A model generated the notes under the pieces. It was not told where the DNA came from. It saw nothing but the letters and a program-made list of their open reading frames with translations, and did not search any database. This document shows, one piece after another, positions 10,018-18,837 of a DNA stretch of 64,000 nt. The translations under genes were made by a program, and so were the position numbers. This DNA is from Nostoc sp. GT001. Its GTDB lineage: Bacteria; Cyanobacteriota; Cyanobacteriia; Cyanobacteriales; Nostocaceae. The stretch lies in the NCBI RefSeq assembly GCF_030382115.1, contig NZ_JAUDRJ010000003.1, positions 703,495 through 767,494 on the forward strand. The letters are read 5' to 3'. Each line of letters opens with the position of its first letter. Positions within the stretch are counted from its first letter, which is position 1.

Positions 10018-11160
10018 ATGCAATCAGCAGTTACACCCGACTCTTCCGCAATGGATACGCCCAAACAAGGAATGCCAGTAACAATCATTACGGGTTTCCT
10101 CGGTAGTGGCAAGACGACTTTACTTAATCATATCCTCAACAACCAACAGGGTTTAAAAACCGCTGTTCTAGTGAATGAATTTGGTGAAATTGGCATCGAC
10201 AACGAGCTAATTGTTTCCACTGGTGAGAACATGGTGGAGCTAAGTAATGGTTGTATCTGCTGCACTATTAATAATGATTTAGTAGATGCAGTTTACAAAG
10301 TTTTAGAACGCCAAGAAAATCTAGATTATCTAGTAGTAGAAACAACTGGATTAGCAGATCCGCTACCAGTAGCGTTAACATTCTTGGGCACAGAGTTGCG
10401 GGATTTAACCCGCTTGGATTCGATTATTACCGTAGTAGATGCGGCGAATTACAGCCTAGATTTATTTAACTCTGAAGCAGCATATAGCCAGATTGCCTAT
10501 GGCGATGTCATTGTGCTGAACAAGACTGATTTAGTTGATGAAGCCACTTTGAATGAGTTGGAAAGAAAAATCAACGAAGTTAAGGAAGGAGCAAGAATTA
10601 TTCGTGCTACGCGATCGCAAGTGCCACTTCCTTTAATTTTGAGTGTTGGTCTGTTTGAGTCAGATAAATATTTTGACACAGTGGTGGATGAACACGATCA
10701 TCATGGTCATGATGATCACGATCACTCAACATGCGGTCACGATCATCACGACCATGACCACGATCATTCAACGTGCGGTCACGATCATCACGACCATGAC
10801 CACGATCATCACGATCATCACCATCATTCTGACCATTTAGAAAATGATGGTTTTACTTCCATCTCTTTCCAAAGTGACAAGCCTTTTTCTATTAAGAAGT
10901 TTCAGTATTTCTTAGATAACCAGCTATCCTCAAATATCTTCCGAGCCAAGGGGATTATGTGGTTTGATGAAAGTCCGAAGCGTCATATTTTCCACCTTTG
11001 CGGTAAACGCTTTACCTTGGATGATGATGAATGGAAAGGTAAATTGAAAAATCAGCTAGTGCTGATTGGTCAAAATTTAGATCGTGAGGCTTTAATTAGT
11101 CAACTCGAAAACTGCATTTGTCTACCTTCAACCTCTCGCGGTAAAGGTTTTGGCAAATAA
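10018..11160 (+). CDS. CobW/COG0523-family GTPase, His-rich metallochaperone
   Basis: A 380-residue G3E-family GTPase. The Walker A motif GFLGSGKT is at residues 26-33, the metal-binding CxCC motif (GCICC) at 78-82, and the NKTD guanine motif is present. A very His/Asp-rich insert (about residues 225-272) contains two near-identical copies of HDHDHSTCGHDHHDHD. A C-terminal CobW_C domain follows. This set of features fits a zinc (or other transition metal) chaperone rather than the cobalt-insertion CobW itself. No Zur-box-like palindrome was convincing upstream. The metal is inferred, not proven. Confidence 0.88.
   Translation: MQSAVTPDSSAMDTPKQGMPVTIITGFLGSGKTTLLNHILNNQQGLKTAVLVNEFGEIGIDNELIVSTGENMVELSNGCICCTINNDLVDAVYKVLERQENLDYLVVETTGLADPLPVALTFLGTELRDLTRLDSIITVVDAANYSLDLFNSEAAYSQIAYGDVIVLNKTDLVDEATLNELERKINEVKEGARIIRATRSQVPLPLILSVGLFESDKYFDTVVDEHDHHGHDDHDHSTCGHDHHDHDHDHSTCGHDHHDHDHDHHDHHHHSDHLENDGFTSISFQSDKPFSIKKFQYFLDNQLSSNIFRAKGIMWFDESPKRHIFHLCGKRFTLDDDEWKGKLKNQLVLIGQNLDREALISQLENCICLPSTSRGKGFGK
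10690..10836 (+). repeat. Tandem His-codon repeat inside the CobW-like gene
   Basis: Two nearly identical DNA units (cgatcactcaacatgcggtc type) lie about 48 bases apart inside a CAC/CAT/GAT-rich tract. They encode the metal-binding His-rich loop and are likely to vary in copy number through slippage. Confidence 0.75.
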
Positions 11161-11213
11161 AAGTTAGGAGAGAGGCGATTAATCCCGTCTGTACAAGAGT
11201 TAAAAGTTTAATA

Positions 11214-11240
11214 CTCGTTCCCAGGTGGAACCTGGGAATG
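11214..11240. repeat. Dispersed palindrome (CGTTCCCAGGT family)
   Basis: Arms CGTTCCCAGGT and ACCTGGGAATG with a 3-base loop. A perfect relative occurs at 51859-51887. It lies between the CobW-like gene and the Rpn-family gene and may act as a transcript end. A second spacer repeat (gcgtaggcgcagcccg) follows at about 11293. Confidence 0.65.
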
Positions 11241-11324
11241 TATTCTTAATGGCTCTGCCATCGATTTTGAGCAATGGAAAATGAGAAAATAGCGTAGGCG
11301 CAGCCCGTCGTAGACATCGCTTCC

Positions 11325-12095
11325 TCACTCTCCTGCATTACCATCTTCTTCATTTCCCAACTGCTGCACCTGCTCTACGGTTAACCCCGTCACTTTTGCA
11401 ACTATTTCCACTGAGATTCCCTCTTTGAGCAAATTTATCGCTACACGCCGTACTCCTTGAGCAAGACCTTCCGCCCGACCTTCGGCTAAACCCTCAGCAA
11501 GGATAGCTTGATAAGTTACTGACTCCTGCATAAGTTCCCTCCGCAGCAATTGCTGAATTATCTCCTTCTCTAATACTAGCCCAGCCAGAATGAACGCTGA
11601 GGCTGCAACATTATTCTGGATACGTTGATTGGTAATTTCTGAAATTTCCTGAGCAACTTGTTGTAATGTAGCAGTGCGATCATTTGTCTGACTTAACACT
11701 GCAAATGGTAATAATCCTGGATGCTCCAAAAATACACTTGTTGGTTGCTCCCAAAGACGAATTACCTCGAACCTATGAGAGTTTTCTTCCAAAGTGAATG
11801 TGGTTTGTTGCAGATAAATCACGACTTGACGCATTCGCTTATTTTTAAAGCGGCGATGCACTCGCAACCGATAATCAATCATCCGAAAGGGAATATCAGC
11901 ATTGGGCTGGGTTTGGAACTCCAAATGCAGCACAACTTTATCGGATTGAAGCAATATCAGCGCATCGGCACGGATTGGTTCAAGAGAAAGTTCAGAAGGA
12001 CTTAATTCAGTCAGGTTGATAGATTCTCCTAACAGCCAAGTGGCAAAGTCACTGGAGAAAGTTTCAGCAAGGAACTTACAAACGTTATCGAACAT
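11325..12095 (-). CDS. Rpn-family PD-(D/E)XK nuclease/transposase-like protein
   Basis: A 256-residue protein of the Rpn/COG5464 group (recombination-promoting nuclease). The likely active-site set is D44 (RADALILL) and E59-F-Q61 (LHLEFQTQP). The C-terminal third is the family's low-complexity linker (AEGLAEGRAEGLAQG) and a short helix with a VTGLTVEQVQQL motif. E. coli Rpn proteins nick DNA and stimulate RecA-independent recombination; the role of the many cyanobacterial copies is not settled. It stands alone between convergent/divergent housekeeping genes, as mobile accessory genes often do. Confidence 0.83.
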   Translation of the reverse strand: MFDNVCKFLAETFSSDFATWLLGESINLTELSPSELSLEPIRADALILLQSDKVVLHLEFQTQPNADIPFRMIDYRLRVHRRFKNKRMRQVVIYLQQTTFTLEENSHRFEVIRLWEQPTSVFLEHPGLLPFAVLSQTNDRTATLQQVAQEISEITNQRIQNNVAASAFILAGLVLEKEIIQQLLRRELMQESVTYQAILAEGLAEGRAEGLAQGVRRVAINLLKEGISVEIVAKVTGLTVEQVQQLGNEEDGNAGE

Positions 12096-12202
12096 TAAGA
12101 GATTTTATTCAGATGGTAAGCGCTCATTCTTTCTATATTTAGTTTGCAGTTTAAGAATGCAATCGCTCTAAAATTGAAACGTTAATAAACCTTTAGATTA
12201 AA

Positions 12203-12655
12203 ATGCGCGTTGTTATTCAGCGAGTCAAATCATCTCAAGTTACAGTTAATGGTGAAATTGTCGGCAAAATTGGGCGGGGGCTAAATTTACTCGTGGGTAT
12301 TGCGAATAACGACACTGGTGTTGAAATTGACTGGATGGTGCGTAAGTGCTTAGAATTGCGGTTGTTTCCTGACGAAGAAGGAGACGACCGATGGCAAAAA
12401 TCTATACAAGAAATAGGTGGCGATTTGTTAGTAGTTAGTCAGTTTACGCTTTACGGTGACTGTCGCAAAGGTCGCCGTCCTTCTTTTGACCGTTCAGCCG
12501 CTCCCCAATCGGCAGAAGATTTGTATAATAGTTTTGTTGCTAAGTTAAGAGCTAGTGGATTGCAGGTAGAAACAGGTAAATTTGGTGCAATGATGCAAGT
12601 TGCAATTGAAAACGATGGACCTGTAACTTTGTTACTTGAAAAAGAAGCAATTTAA
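12203..12655 (+). CDS. dtd: D-aminoacyl-tRNA deacylase
   Basis: A 150-residue Dtd protein that hydrolyses D-aminoacyl-tRNAs and Gly-tRNA-Ala mischarges in the cytoplasm. The N-terminal [13 protein letters not shown] and the two signature loops, [17 protein letters not shown] and the C-terminal NDGPVT (Gly-cisPro-type), are intact. Length is standard. It starts at ATG 12203 and is followed after about 100 bases by psb28 on the same strand; co-transcription is possible. Confidence 0.96.
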   Translation: MRVVIQRVKSSQVTVNGEIVGKIGRGLNLLVGIANNDTGVEIDWMVRKCLELRLFPDEEGDDRWQKSIQEIGGDLLVVSQFTLYGDCRKGRRPSFDRSAAPQSAEDLYNSFVAKLRASGLQVETGKFGAMMQVAIENDGPVTLLLEKEAI

Positions 12656-12759
12656 GTATATATACCAAAAAAATGAATAACAGTAGCCTCTAGACCGTGG
12701 TGTTCTAATTGATGAGAGAATATTAAATTAACCATTACCAAAGTTTAAATTCATTCATC

Positions 12760-13101
12760 ATGGCGAAAATCCAGTTTTCTAGAGGTCTTGACGAAGAGGT
12801 AACTCCAGATGTGCGCTTGACGCGATCGCGCACTGGAGACAGTGGTACAGCGACGTTTATTTTTACAAATCCGAAAATTTTAGATCAAGGTACTACCGAA
12901 GATATTACCGGGATGTACTTGATTGACGAAGAAGGCGAGATAATTACCCGTGAAGTTAAAGCTAAATTTATTAACGGGAAACCGGAAGAATTAGAAGCAC
13001 TTTACGTAATGAAATCTGCCCAAGAATGGGAGCGCTTTATGCGGTTCATGGAGCGTTATGCCGAAGAAAACGATCTGGGACTGAGCAAAAACGAGGCATA
13101 G
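12760..13101 (+). CDS. psb28: Photosystem II assembly protein Psb28
   Basis: A 113-residue soluble protein that binds the cytosolic face of PSII assembly intermediates containing CP47. It begins [12 protein letters not shown] and carries the conserved block [13 protein letters not shown] and the C-terminal [21 protein letters not shown] region. Length matches the cyanobacterial family. It has its own gap upstream (104 bases). A palindromic spacer element starts a few bases after the stop codon. Confidence 0.96.
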   Translation: MAKIQFSRGLDEEVTPDVRLTRSRTGDSGTATFIFTNPKILDQGTTEDITGMYLIDEEGEIITREVKAKFINGKPEELEALYVMKSAQEWERFMRFMERYAEENDLGLSKNEA

Positions 13102-13103
13102 GG

Positions 13104-13178
13104 GAGCCAGTGCATTGCGGAGGTTCCCGACGATCGAGTACTCGCTAACGCTGGGCTATCCGTTGAAGCAACTGGCGT
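13104..13178. repeat. Dispersed palindromic element after psb28
   Basis: The ends GCCAGT (13106-13111) and ACTGGC (13171-13176) enclose G+C-rich sequence (tgcattgcggaggttcccg, cgttgaagcaact) of a type common in Nostocales spacers. It is the only notable content of the psb28-moaB gap apart from a cattgcc-type repeat. Confidence 0.55.
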
Positions 13179-13263
13179 CATAGAACATGGGGCATCGGTA
13201 ATTGTCAATGCGCCATTTACCATGCCCAATTATCCATTATTAAAAGTTCATTAGTGACATATA

Positions 13264-13767
13264 ATGCCACGACCCCACCCAGACTCGCCTGGAGTTCTAG
13301 TAACTTGTGCTGTAGTTACTGTCAGCGATACACGCACTTTAGAAACAGACAAAAGTGGTCAGCTAATTCAGCAGTTACTCCTTGGTGCTAACCATGCTGT
13401 CGGAGCCTACACGATTATCAAAGATGAAGCAACACAAATTCAAGGGCAGATAGAAAATCTGGGTAAAAGCTCAAATTTGGATGCTGTAATTATCAATGGT
13501 GGTACAGGTATTGCACCAAGAGATACTACCTACGATGCCATTGAGAAGTTACTGGAGAAAACTTTGCCGGGATTTGGTGAATTATTTCGTTTTTTAAGTT
13601 ATCAAGAAATTGGTTCGCGGGCGATCGCTTCTCGTGCCGTTGCTGGTGTTTATCAAGATAAATTAATCTTCTCGCTTCCAGGTTCCAGTAATGCTGTGCG
13701 ACTGGCGATGGAAAAACTCATTTTACCCGAACTCACTCACTTGGTAAGTCAGGTTTGTAAGAGTTGA
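13264..13767 (+). CDS. moaB: Molybdenum cofactor biosynthesis protein MoaB
   Basis: A 167-residue MoaB/MogA-fold protein, expected to adenylylate molybdopterin before metal insertion. Conserved segments TVSDTRTLETDKSG, INGGTGIAPRDTT and LPGSSNAV are all present. Molybdenum cofactor is needed for nitrate reductase in this type of organism. No other moa genes are adjacent. It starts at ATG 13264, preceded by a short A+T-rich spacer. Confidence 0.93.
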   Translation: MPRPHPDSPGVLVTCAVVTVSDTRTLETDKSGQLIQQLLLGANHAVGAYTIIKDEATQIQGQIENLGKSSNLDAVIINGGTGIAPRDTTYDAIEKLLEKTLPGFGELFRFLSYQEIGSRAIASRAVAGVYQDKLIFSLPGSSNAVRLAMEKLILPELTHLVSQVCKS

Positions 13768-13909
13768 AATGAGCAGGAGTTCAGATAGTTACCATGATAA
13801 ATTTTGTAAAAATAAGGCATGATGTACTGAAATCATCCTTTCTCTACTTACATATTGAGGCTACCCAGAATTATAGTCAAACGGATGAAATATTAATATC
13901 AGGTCAGTA

Positions 13910-15661
13910 ATGGAACCTATTTACTGGAATTGCATAATTGCTCACAGCATCACTGCATTTTCATATTTTGGTATCCCCATAGTAATAGGGGTTTTCTTTG
14001 CCAAAACTAAGGCAACTATCCCTTCTAAGTTTTGGCTAGCTTTTTTGTTATCAGGTGGATTCGTACTATTTTGCGGATTTCATCACTTTTTGGCGATCTT
14101 TGAGCCATATACGGCAGTGTCCCTGCTGCACTTATGCGTACTTGATGTAATGGCGTTTATTTCCTTGTCTGCCTTACTCTACCTGACGCCAACCGCTTAT
14201 CTAGTTGTAAAGGCGATCGCCAGATATCAAGAAGATACTCGTGAACTTCAACGCAGCCAGCAGATGCAACGGCTATTCCTAGATCAGGGGCCATTTGCAG
14301 CATATATCAAAGATGAGCAATCTAGAGTGCTTTACTACAACCAGGAAATACAGTCTAGATTTTCTGTAAATTCACAAGAATGGTTAGGAAAAACGGATAG
14401 TGAATTCTTGCCAGATCCAGAAGAGGGGCGGCGAGTAATGGAAAACGATCGAATCGTTTTGAAGACTCTACGTCCTTTGAAGCTAATTGAAGAGGTAAAA
14501 GTATCTGGTAACAATCAGCCGTGCTACTGGCTATCATTTAAGTTTCCGTTTAGCGATTACGCAACGGGCGCTTACCGTATTGGGGGAATCAGTATTGATA
14601 TCACAGAATCTATAGAAGCACAGCGATCGCTCACTGATTTAAATCGGCAGCTAGAAGAAAAAACACTGGAATTGGAAGCAAAAAAACGAGAACTTATATA
14701 TCTCTCAGATATGGCGGATATGCTTTATTCCTGCGAGTCTGAAGATGAGGTGTATCAGGTAGTCGCTTTAACGTGTTCCAAGCTGTTTCCGAATATGAGT
14801 GGTTCTATTTATATAATTGCTAATTCCAAAAATTATGTTCAGATGAATAGTTTTTGGGGAGGTGAAAAAAGCAGTAAACAAATATTTTCACTATCTGATT
14901 GTTGGGCATTGCGGAGAGGAAAGTTAAATCTTTCATCGCCTCGGAATTCAGGATTAATTTGCAGTCACTTAATAGAGCCAGTTAGCGGCACACATTTGTG
15001 TGTTCCATTGTTTACACAAGGCCAAGTAGTTGGGATATTACACATTGATGCACTTGAAGAAATCAGTCCAGAAGATCAACAAACTTCTGAGATTATTGCT
15101 AGAACATTAGGCATTGCACTGAATAATTTATCGATAAAACAACGTCTAACCCATGAGAACTTGCGGGATGGGATGACCCAACTATTCAATCAAAGCTATA
15201 TGCAAAGCATAACGGAACAAAGGCTAGCAGAAGCCGAACGATCGGGACAACCTCTTAGTATTATTTTCCTTGATATCGATAACTTCAAGTCTTACAACTC
15301 GCGTTATGGTCATGTGACTGCCAACATTGTTCTCCAGGGATTAGCAAAGTTACTGTTAAAATCTATTCGCTCTTTTGATATTGCTTGCAGATGGGGTGGT
15401 GAAGAATTTGTGATTGTGATGCCTAATATGACACTGGAAACGCTCAGGAAGCGAGTAGAACAATTAAGGCTAGATATTGAACAAATGCAATTGAGAGACG
15501 GCGATCAGATCCTCGAAAGGATCACTGCTTCTTTTGGAATAGCTGTATCAGAACCAGGAATTACGGTTAAGGATTTGCTAAATCGAGCAAATCAAGCGAT
15601 GCTTGAGGCAAAGCGAACAGGGAAGAATCGAGTTAGAGAATATATAAATACCTATAATTGA
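13910..15661 (+). CDS. Ethylene-receptor-like diguanylate cyclase (EBD-PAS-GAF-GGDEF)
   Basis: A 583-residue membrane sensor. Residues 1-105 hold three hydrophobic helices resembling the copper-dependent ethylene-binding domain of plant ETR1, with YFGIP at 19-23 and the copper-ligand pair CGFHH (C55, H59). The position of ETR1 Asp25 is His12 here, and that of Glu38 is Val25. A PAS domain (about 125-238), a coiled linker, a GAF domain (about 265-410) and a GGDEF domain follow. The GGEEF active site is at 496-500 and the inhibitory I-site RSFD at 487-490, so cyclic di-GMP synthesis with product inhibition is expected. The ligand may not be ethylene. The gene is monocistronic, with a strong terminator 90 bases after it. 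Confidence 0.88.
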   Translation: MEPIYWNCIIAHSITAFSYFGIPIVIGVFFAKTKATIPSKFWLAFLLSGGFVLFCGFHHFLAIFEPYTAVSLLHLCVLDVMAFISLSALLYLTPTAYLVVKAIARYQEDTRELQRSQQMQRLFLDQGPFAAYIKDEQSRVLYYNQEIQSRFSVNSQEWLGKTDSEFLPDPEEGRRVMENDRIVLKTLRPLKLIEEVKVSGNNQPCYWLSFKFPFSDYATGAYRIGGISIDITESIEAQRSLTDLNRQLEEKTLELEAKKRELIYLSDMADMLYSCESEDEVYQVVALTCSKLFPNMSGSIYIIANSKNYVQMNSFWGGEKSSKQIFSLSDCWALRRGKLNLSSPRNSGLICSHLIEPVSGTHLCVPLFTQGQVVGILHIDALEEISPEDQQTSEIIARTLGIALNNLSIKQRLTHENLRDGMTQLFNQSYMQSITEQRLAEAERSGQPLSIIFLDIDNFKSYNSRYGHVTANIVLQGLAKLLLKSIRSFDIACRWGGEEFVIVMPNMTLETLRKRVEQLRLDIEQMQLRDGDQILERITASFGIAVSEPGITVKDLLNRANQAMLEAKRTGKNRVREYINTYN

Positions 15662-15751
15662 AGAATAAAGAATTTAGAATACCGCAAGCAGTCAAACAAT
15701 TTTAGATTTTAGATTTTAGATTGACTCCATGACTTTATAAATTTACCCTAT

Positions 15752-15790
15752 AAAAAAACAACTCCCTGAAGATGTGGGAGTTGTTTTTTT
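15752..15790. terminator. Bidirectional terminator between the GGDEF gene and mraY
   Basis: The stem AACAACTCCC/GGGAGTTGTT has a short loop (tgaagatgt). Seven A residues precede it and eight T residues follow it, so it can end transcripts from both convergent genes. Confidence 0.88.
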
Positions 15791-15814
15791 ATATTCAAGC
15801 AGTTTTTAAAACAT

Positions 15815-16918
15815 TTAGAAAGGTGCGATCGCTAAACAGATGGTAGCCAAAATAGCAGCGATTATATAAAACACTCCAACCACTTGCAATTCTGACCAGC
15901 CAGTAAGTTCCAAATGATGGTGTAAGGGTGCCATTTTGAAGAGACGTTTGCCTTTGCCATCAGGCCCCTTCGTGGCTTTGTAATAACTTACCTGTGCCAT
16001 GACTGAAAGGGTTTCTACAAAGAAGATACCACTGAGAATAAATAGACCTACTAAGGTGTTTGTCAATAGTGCTACAGCAGCTAAAGCTCCTCCCAGTGCC
16101 AGGGAACCAGTATCTCCCATGAAAACGCGGGCTGGGTTGCGATTATGGGCTAAGAAACCTAAGCACCCACCACTTAAAGCAGCACAGAAAACCATCAATC
16201 CTGGTACTGTTGGTGCGACTAAAGCACCTAATGCTAAAAGTGCGATCGCTACTGTTCCTGCTGCCAAGCCATCAATACCATCTGTTAAATTAGTCGCATT
16301 ACTTTCTGCAACTAGTACAAAACCTGCTAAAGGCCAAAATAGGAATCCTAATGGTAGTGTGAAGCCCACCCAAGGCAAAGCAATATTTGTAATATTAGAA
16401 GGTTGATTAAACATCAGCCATAGACAAAACACAGCTGCAAAACTCACCTGCAAAGCTAGTTTTGTGCGGGGAGATATACCTTTATTTGATTTCCGGCGCA
16501 GAATTTGCCAATCATCAAGCCAGCCAATCAATCCATAGCTGATTGTCAAAGCCGAAACTGCAAGCACCTCTTTAGAAAAGTTAGACAATATACAGGCAAT
16601 CAGCACAGATACAGGTATAAAAAATATACCGCCCATTGTGGGAGTACCTGCCTTTTTTAGATGAGCTTGTGGCCCATCTTCGCGAATTATTTGTCCAGTT
16701 TTAAGTGCTTGAAGTAAAGGTATTACCCAATAGCCCACCACACCTGAACCCAACGCACACAACAGTAGTGGCAGAGTTAGCGACATACTTTGCCACGGTA
16801 GCCGATTGGCCATCGAATCCAAGAAAAAAGCTGTTGTACCTAACCCTACGGCTAATAAAGAGGCTAGAGCGATTCCAGAAATGTTTAATCCTTGCTCAGG
16901 AGATAATTTAGCGTCCAC
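15815..16918 (-). CDS. mraY: Phospho-N-acetylmuramoyl-pentapeptide transferase MraY
   Basis: Polytopic inner-membrane enzyme that makes lipid I from UDP-MurNAc-pentapeptide and undecaprenyl phosphate in peptidoglycan synthesis. It shows about ten hydrophobic helices and the key motifs GTPTMGG, NATNLTDGIDGLA, FMGDTGSLALG and the terminal APLHHHLEL. Length is 367 residues, including a cyanobacterial N-terminal extension. It shares a terminator with the gene on the other strand and is followed upstream by a small acidic-protein gene. Confidence 0.97.
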   Translation of the reverse strand: MDAKLSPEQGLNISGIALASLLAVGLGTTAFFLDSMANRLPWQSMSLTLPLLLCALGSGVVGYWVIPLLQALKTGQIIREDGPQAHLKKAGTPTMGGIFFIPVSVLIACILSNFSKEVLAVSALTISYGLIGWLDDWQILRRKSNKGISPRTKLALQVSFAAVFCLWLMFNQPSNITNIALPWVGFTLPLGFLFWPLAGFVLVAESNATNLTDGIDGLAAGTVAIALLALGALVAPTVPGLMVFCAALSGGCLGFLAHNRNPARVFMGDTGSLALGGALAAVALLTNTLVGLFILSGIFFVETLSVMAQVSYYKATKGPDGKGKRLFKMAPLHHHLELTGWSELQVVGVFYIIAAILATICLAIAPF

Positions 16919-16997
16919 AGAAGTTTCCCTTCACTCCACACTTATAAAATTGAATACCAGTAACTAGGGATACTACCAAGTCCCTAGCCTGAAAAGG

Positions 16998-17240
16998 CTA
17001 ATTCTCAGCGATTCCTATATCATCATCGTCATCATCATCGAGGTCGTAGCCAATTCCATCATCTACACCCATTAGGGAGTCTATTCCTTCTTCGTTATCT
17101 CGAAAATCCGGTTCGTGAACGTCACGGGCAATGATGCGACCGTTATTTTGTAACCAGTCCAACAAAGAGGACTCTGGTTTTAGGGGGATGACATCGGCTC
17201 GTTGGTTACGAGCCGCTTCACGTAATGGAGAGTTCAACAT
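16998..17240 (-). CDS. DUF3134-type small acidic cyanobacterial protein
   Basis: An 80-residue protein. The N-terminal half (LREAARNQRADVIPLKPE) matches a cyanobacterial family that I recognise as DUF3134. The C-terminal half is strongly acidic, ending in seven consecutive Asp residues. It has no signal peptide or membrane segment. It lies about 80 bases upstream of mraY on the same strand and could be co-transcribed. Function is unknown. Confidence 0.75.
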   Translation of the reverse strand: MLNSPLREAARNQRADVIPLKPESSLLDWLQNNGRIIARDVHEPDFRDNEEGIDSLMGVDDGIGYDLDDDDDDDIGIAEN

Positions 17241-17484
17241 ATCGAGTCAGGTCAAGAAAAGGTTTACGTAAGTTGACATTTAGAGTCTATCACTTGAGAC
17301 GGATTAATTTAGTTATCTTTTCAACCCTTTAGTTGATAAATCCGCATTCAGATAGAAATTTTTTTATTTAATAAGCATAAGGCTTAAGTCAAGCGATTCT
17401 TAGTAATTTTTATGGCTCTACATATATGTCATTAATATCTTGTTTATGCTGATGGAAAGTGAGTGATTTTTGAGGTGACAGGCG

Positions 17485-18069
17485 ATGATGGGAAAAGCGG
17501 CTCTTATCGATGCGATCGCTGGTACAAATCGCGGTCTACTGGCGACCGAAGAACAGAAACAAGCTATCTTAGCAGCGATCGCCAATTTAGAAGACTTTAA
17601 TCCTACACCCCGTCCGGTGGAAGCTAGTAATTTGCTAGATGGCAATTGGCGATTACTATACACCACTAGCAAGGCTCTTTTAAACTTAGATCGTCTACCT
17701 TTGTGCAAACTGGGTCAAATCTATCAGTGTATCCGGGTAGAGACTACCAGTGTTTACAACATAGCTGAGATTTATGGCTTACCTTATTTAGAAGGATTAG
17801 TCAGCGTTGCTGCTAAATTTGAGCCTGTTTCAGGTCGGCGTGTCCAAGTAAAATTTGAGCGTTCTATTATCGGCTTACAACGTTTAATAGAATACAATTC
17901 TCCGGTAACTTTTATCCAACAAATTGAAGAAGGTAGAAAATTTCCCGGAATTGATGTTGCCATAAACAGTGACAAACAGCAAGGCTGGTTAGATATCACT
18001 TATATAGATAACGATCTGCGGATCGGCAGAGGTAATGAGGGAAGTGTGTTTGTCTTAACTAAAACATAA
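17485..18069 (+). CDS. PAP/fibrillin-family protein
   Basis: A 194-residue plastoglobulin/fibrillin (PAP) domain protein. Relatives are lipid- and carotenoid-associated proteins at thylakoids and plastoglobules, implicated in photoprotection. The start of the domain (LDGNWRLLYTTSKALLNLD) and the DNDLRIGRGNEGSVFVL ending are characteristic. There are no membrane helices. ATG 17485 and the next codon (also ATG) are both possible starts. It is divergent from the DUF3134 gene. Confidence 0.88.
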   Translation: MMGKAALIDAIAGTNRGLLATEEQKQAILAAIANLEDFNPTPRPVEASNLLDGNWRLLYTTSKALLNLDRLPLCKLGQIYQCIRVETTSVYNIAEIYGLPYLEGLVSVAAKFEPVSGRRVQVKFERSIIGLQRLIEYNSPVTFIQQIEEGRKFPGIDVAINSDKQQGWLDITYIDNDLRIGRGNEGSVFVLTKT

Positions 18070-18370
18070 GCTTTTACAAAATAGCTATTTGCGAATGAAG
18101 GTACGCTATAACGTCTACCTTGTCAAGTAGGGTCTGATACCTTTTGCAATTTTGGATGTGCTATGGAGTCGGGAGTGAAGAAGGGAATAGGGTACAGGTT
18201 ACAGATTATTCCCTATCAGCTTTCTACCTGTAACCTCTCCCCTAATCCAATGCCCACTCCCCAATTCAGACAAATAACTTAACAAAGACTCTTGCTGCGA
18301 CCTTGAGGTTGTAGAGTGAAATCAATTAGCCCTCTAGATTGGCGATTGATAACTAAAAGGGAAAATAATC
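18070..18370. promoter_or_regulatory. Upstream region of psaE
   Basis: This 301-base spacer has no gene I can support. It contains an STRR-like patch (about 18185-18265, tcccctaatcc and cccactcccc units). The 3' part leads to a purine-rich AAAAGGGAAAA before the psaE start, the likely ribosome site. No RpaB-type direct repeat was clear. Confidence 0.4.
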
Positions 18371-18586
18371 ATGGTTCAACGTGGTTCTAAAGTACGTATT
18401 CTCCGCCCTGAATCCTACTGGTTTCAGGATCTAGGAACTGTGGCTTCCATCGACCAAAGCGGCATCAAATACCCTGTAATTGTCCGCTTTGAAAAGGTCA
18501 ATTACTCTGGTATCAATACCAACAACTTTGCCCAGGATGAATTAGTCGAGGTTGAAGCACCAAAGGCTAAAGCACCGAAAAAATAG
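18371..18586 (+). CDS. psaE: Photosystem I subunit IV, PsaE
   Basis: A 71-residue stromal-side (cytoplasmic) subunit of photosystem I that helps dock ferredoxin and supports cyclic electron flow. The sequence starts [17 protein letters not shown] and has the SH3-like core [17 protein letters not shown]. The Ala/Pro/Lys-rich tail is usual for cyanobacteria. It is monocistronic, with its own upstream region. Confidence 0.98.
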   Translation: MVQRGSKVRILRPESYWFQDLGTVASIDQSGIKYPVIVRFEKVNYSGINTNNFAQDELVEVEAPKAKAPKK

Positions 18587-18736
18587 CAGCAAAGCTACAA
18601 GGGGGTTGTTTGATGCGATGATGAAGGGTAGTCTTAAGTCTGAAGTATGAAGTCTGAAAATTTCAGTTCATTCATTCTTTGTCCTAGCCTACCCTAATCT
18701 AAGAGAGCCGCCCTGCGGGTATTTACGGTTTCTTTT

Positions 18737-18779
18737 GGGTAGTAATACGAGCCATCTACGGCTATGTAAGTTACTACCC
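18737..18779. repeat. Nested hairpin between psaE and mutM
   Basis: The outer arms GGGTAGTAA (18737-18745) and TTACTACCC (18771-18779) enclose an inner stem AGCC/GGCT. It lies 150 bases after psaE and 58 before mutM. It could act as an mRNA 3' structure for psaE or be a spacer repeat. Confidence 0.5.
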
Positions 18780-18837
18780 CATCTCTTCTAGCTCGAACCC
18801 TCAAATAAATCACAATTGCCTGCTTAACTCAGCTTAA

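Noticed and set aside
16998..17240. Small acidic protein next to mraY as a division gene
   Set aside because: Nothing in the sequence supports a cell-wall role; position alone is not enough, so it is left as unknown.
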